From Phycisphaerales bacterium (GTDB lineage Bacteria; Planctomycetota; Phycisphaerae; Sedimentisphaerales; Anaerobacaceae): 6,785 nt of DNA. Position 1 is the first letter of the stretch, and each line of letters opens with the position of its first letter. Shown piece after piece: positions 5,328-6,785 of this stretch. The stretch is from the NCBI GenBank assembly GCA_011057845.1, contig DSDB01000531.1:1-6785 (forward strand), read 5' to 3'. Under the pieces are notes generated by a model, which was not told where the DNA came from, searched no databases, and saw nothing but the letters and a program-made list of their open reading frames with translations. The translations under genes were made by a program, and so were the position numbers.

Positions 5328-6449
5328 TCACGCATGGGAGGCGCCGAGGATCGTTCCGCCGGCTATGATCTGCCCCTGTGTATTGTAGAGGACAAGCCTC
5401 TGTCCCGGACACGGCGCAAAGCACGGGCTGTCAAAACAGACGGCGAAACCGTCCGGCCCGGCGGTCTCGATGATGCACGGTTGCGGTTCCCCGTAGGAAC
5501 GGACCTTGCCAAGTACGCGGGCTTGCGCTACGTACCGGCTGTGAATAAGGATGTTCGGCTCGCCGGCGGTGATACGCTCGAACGACACTTCCGTGCGGGT
5601 CCCAAGGGCGACGGTGTTGCGGTGCGGATCGATCCGTCCTACATAAAGCGGCTTGCCGCCCGCGAAACCCAACCCCTTGCGCTGTCCCAGCGTGTAGTTC
5701 GAAATGCCCCGGTGCTCCCCGATGCGGTTGCCCGCCATGTCGGTCAGATCACCGCACCGGTCAGCCTGCTCGGCCGACAGCGCCATGCGATAGTCCCCCT
5801 GTCCGGCGAAACACAGTTCCATGCTCTCGGACTTCTCGGCCACATCCAGCTTGATCTGGCGCGCCATCGAGCGCACTTCGTCCTTGGTCCGGTCTCCCAG
5901 CGGCAGACTCAGTTGCGAGAGCCTTGCGGCCGCAATCCCATAGAGGAAGTAACTCTGGTCCTTGGCCCGGTTCGCCCCTCGCGCCAAGCGCGGCCCATCA
6001 GGACTGTCCACGACTCGTGCATAGTGCCCGGTTGCCAGGCGGCTGACGCCGAACACCCTCTCAATAAGGTCCCAGACCCGCGAGAACTTCAGCCGCGTAT
6101 TGCAGTCCACACAGGGATTCGGCGTGCGTCCTTCCGCGTAGTCCTGGCGGAAACGCTCTATGACAAGGCGCCGGAAGGACTGCGTCACGTCGACGAAGTA
6201 GTGTGGAATACCCAGTTGACGGCAGACGAAGGCGGCATCGGCCCCGCAGCATCCGGCGACTGGGCCTTCACACGAGACAGGGACTTTCATCGTGACCCCG
6301 ACGACCTCAAGACCCGACTGCCTCAGTAGATGCGCCGCCATGCTGGAGTCCACGCCGCCGCTCATCAACACCGCGATGCGACGCTGCGGCGGGGCCGCCG
6401 GAACATACGCATCCAGGCTCGGGGGCATCAGAATGACCGAATCCTGCAT
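5328..6449 (-). CDS. mnmA: tRNA-specific 2-thiouridylase MnmA
   Basis: A 373-residue cytoplasmic enzyme that adds sulfur to U34 at the wobble position of tRNA-Lys, -Glu and -Gln, activating the base with ATP. Length and motif order match the family. The PP-loop SGGVDSS is at 30-36, CC at 67-68 in the usual N-terminal place, TPNPCVDCN at 109-117, TGHYA at 140-144, DQSYFL at 164-169, the second catalytic cysteine C213 in SESMELCFAG, and YTLGQRKGLG at 252-261 in the central domain. C116 aligns with the classical nucleophilic cysteine. C113, three residues earlier, is aspartate in E. coli MnmA and makes this a CxxC variant. Start ATG 6449 has GGAG about 8 bases upstream. It lies 18 bases after the cysK stop on the same strand, so they probably share an mRNA. 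Assignment is secure. Confidence 0.97.
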   Translation of the reverse strand: MQDSVILMPPSLDAYVPAAPPQRRIAVLMSGGVDSSMAAHLLRQSGLEVVGVTMKVPVSCEGPVAGCCGADAAFVCRQLGIPHYFVDVTQSFRRLVIERFRQDYAEGRTPNPCVDCNTRLKFSRVWDLIERVFGVSRLATGHYARVVDSPDGPRLARGANRAKDQSYFLYGIAAARLSQLSLPLGDRTKDEVRSMARQIKLDVAEKSESMELCFAGQGDYRMALSAEQADRCGDLTDMAGNRIGEHRGISNYTLGQRKGLGFAGGKPLYVGRIDPHRNTVALGTRTEVSFERITAGEPNILIHSRYVAQARVLGKVRSYGEPQPCIIETAGPDGFAVCFDSPCFAPCPGQRLVLYNTQGQIIAGGTILGASHA

Positions 6450-6467
6450 GGCAAGTCTCCGGCGTGC

Positions 6468-6785
6468 TTACGCAAAAAGGCTGGTGCTCAGGTATCTCTC
6501 GGCCGTGTCACAGATAATGACGACAATGAGTTTGCCGGCGTTTTCCTTCTTGCGGCCGACTTTCAGCGCCGCGGCCACGGCGGCCCCGGAGGAGATCCCG
6601 GCCAGGATACCCTCCTGCCTGGCAAGACGTTTGGCCGTGTCGAACGCCTCATTGTTGGCAATCTGGACCACTTCGTCGATCAGGTCCATCCGCAGAACAT
6701 CCGGCACGAACCCCGCCCCGATACCCTGGATCATGTGCGGGCCCGGCCGGCCTCCCGACAGGACCGCAGAGTCAGCGGGCTCAAC
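6468..6785 (-). CDS. cysK: Cysteine synthase (O-acetylserine sulfhydrylase), C-terminal third
   Basis: The frame is open from the right edge (GTT at 6785) to TAA at 6470-6468, giving the last 105 residues of a protein that is usually about 305-310 long; the PLP lysine and substrate loop lie outside the window. The visible part is distinctive: VEPADSAVLSGGRPGPH, then IQGIGAGFVPDVL, the EGILAGISSGAAVAAAL segment with the serine that contacts the PLP pyridine nitrogen, and the terminal ERYLSTSLF that ends most CysK proteins. The enzyme makes L-cysteine from O-acetylserine and sulfide in the cytoplasm. The internal ATG at 6734 is not the start, because family-typical sequence continues upstream of it. 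mnmA follows 18 bases later. CysK rather than the related CysM or cystathionine beta-synthase is favoured by these C-terminal motifs. Confidence 0.94.
   Translation of the reverse strand, partial: VEPADSAVLSGGRPGPHMIQGIGAGFVPDVLRMDLIDEVVQIANNEAFDTAKRLARQEGILAGISSGAAVAAALKVGRKKENAGKLIVVIICDTAERYLSTSLFA

Noticed and set aside
5334..6329. Plus-strand open frame of 331 codons
   Set aside because: Antisense to mnmA, which is unmistakable by its catalytic motifs.

Overview
The window looks like chromosomal DNA of a GC-rich planctomycete-type bacterium, probably near Phycisphaerae. The assignment rests on three things read together: a secreted protein with a textbook PEP-CTERM tail, an unusual short ECF-type sigma factor followed by a membrane-bound zinc-finger anti-sigma protein, and the general style of the intergenic regions. 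It is an inference from gene content, not from a marker gene.

Layout. Positions 1-2759 hold three genes on the minus strand, read right to left: a PEP-CTERM surface protein (2759-2091), a terminator-like hairpin (2060-2030), a strong sigma70-type promoter (1969-1941), an ECF sigma factor (1854-1285) and, overlapping its end by 20 bases, a large anti-sigma-like protein (1304 to beyond the left edge). The anti-sigma gene is open for 434 codons and runs off the window. It carries three copies of a C-x24/25-H-x3-C-x2-C zinc module before a single membrane segment.

Positions 2760-3262 are a divergent intergenic region with an AT-rich island, an inverted repeat and candidate promoters in both directions. 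On the plus strand follow a zinc metallopeptidase-like protein with HECGH (3263-4288) and, 2 bases later, a D-Ala-D-Ala-ligase-like ATP-grasp enzyme (4291-5298). They form a tight two-gene operon pairing an amide-bond-breaking with an amide-bond-making family.

Converging on this pair from the right is a second minus-strand operon: the C-terminal third of cysteine synthase cysK (6785-6468, cut by the right edge) and, 18 bases downstream, the tRNA 2-thiouridylase mnmA (6449-5328). These two are sulfur-metabolism housekeeping genes. The uncharacterised parts most worth attention are the triple-zinc-module anti-sigma protein and the peptidase/ATP-grasp pair.
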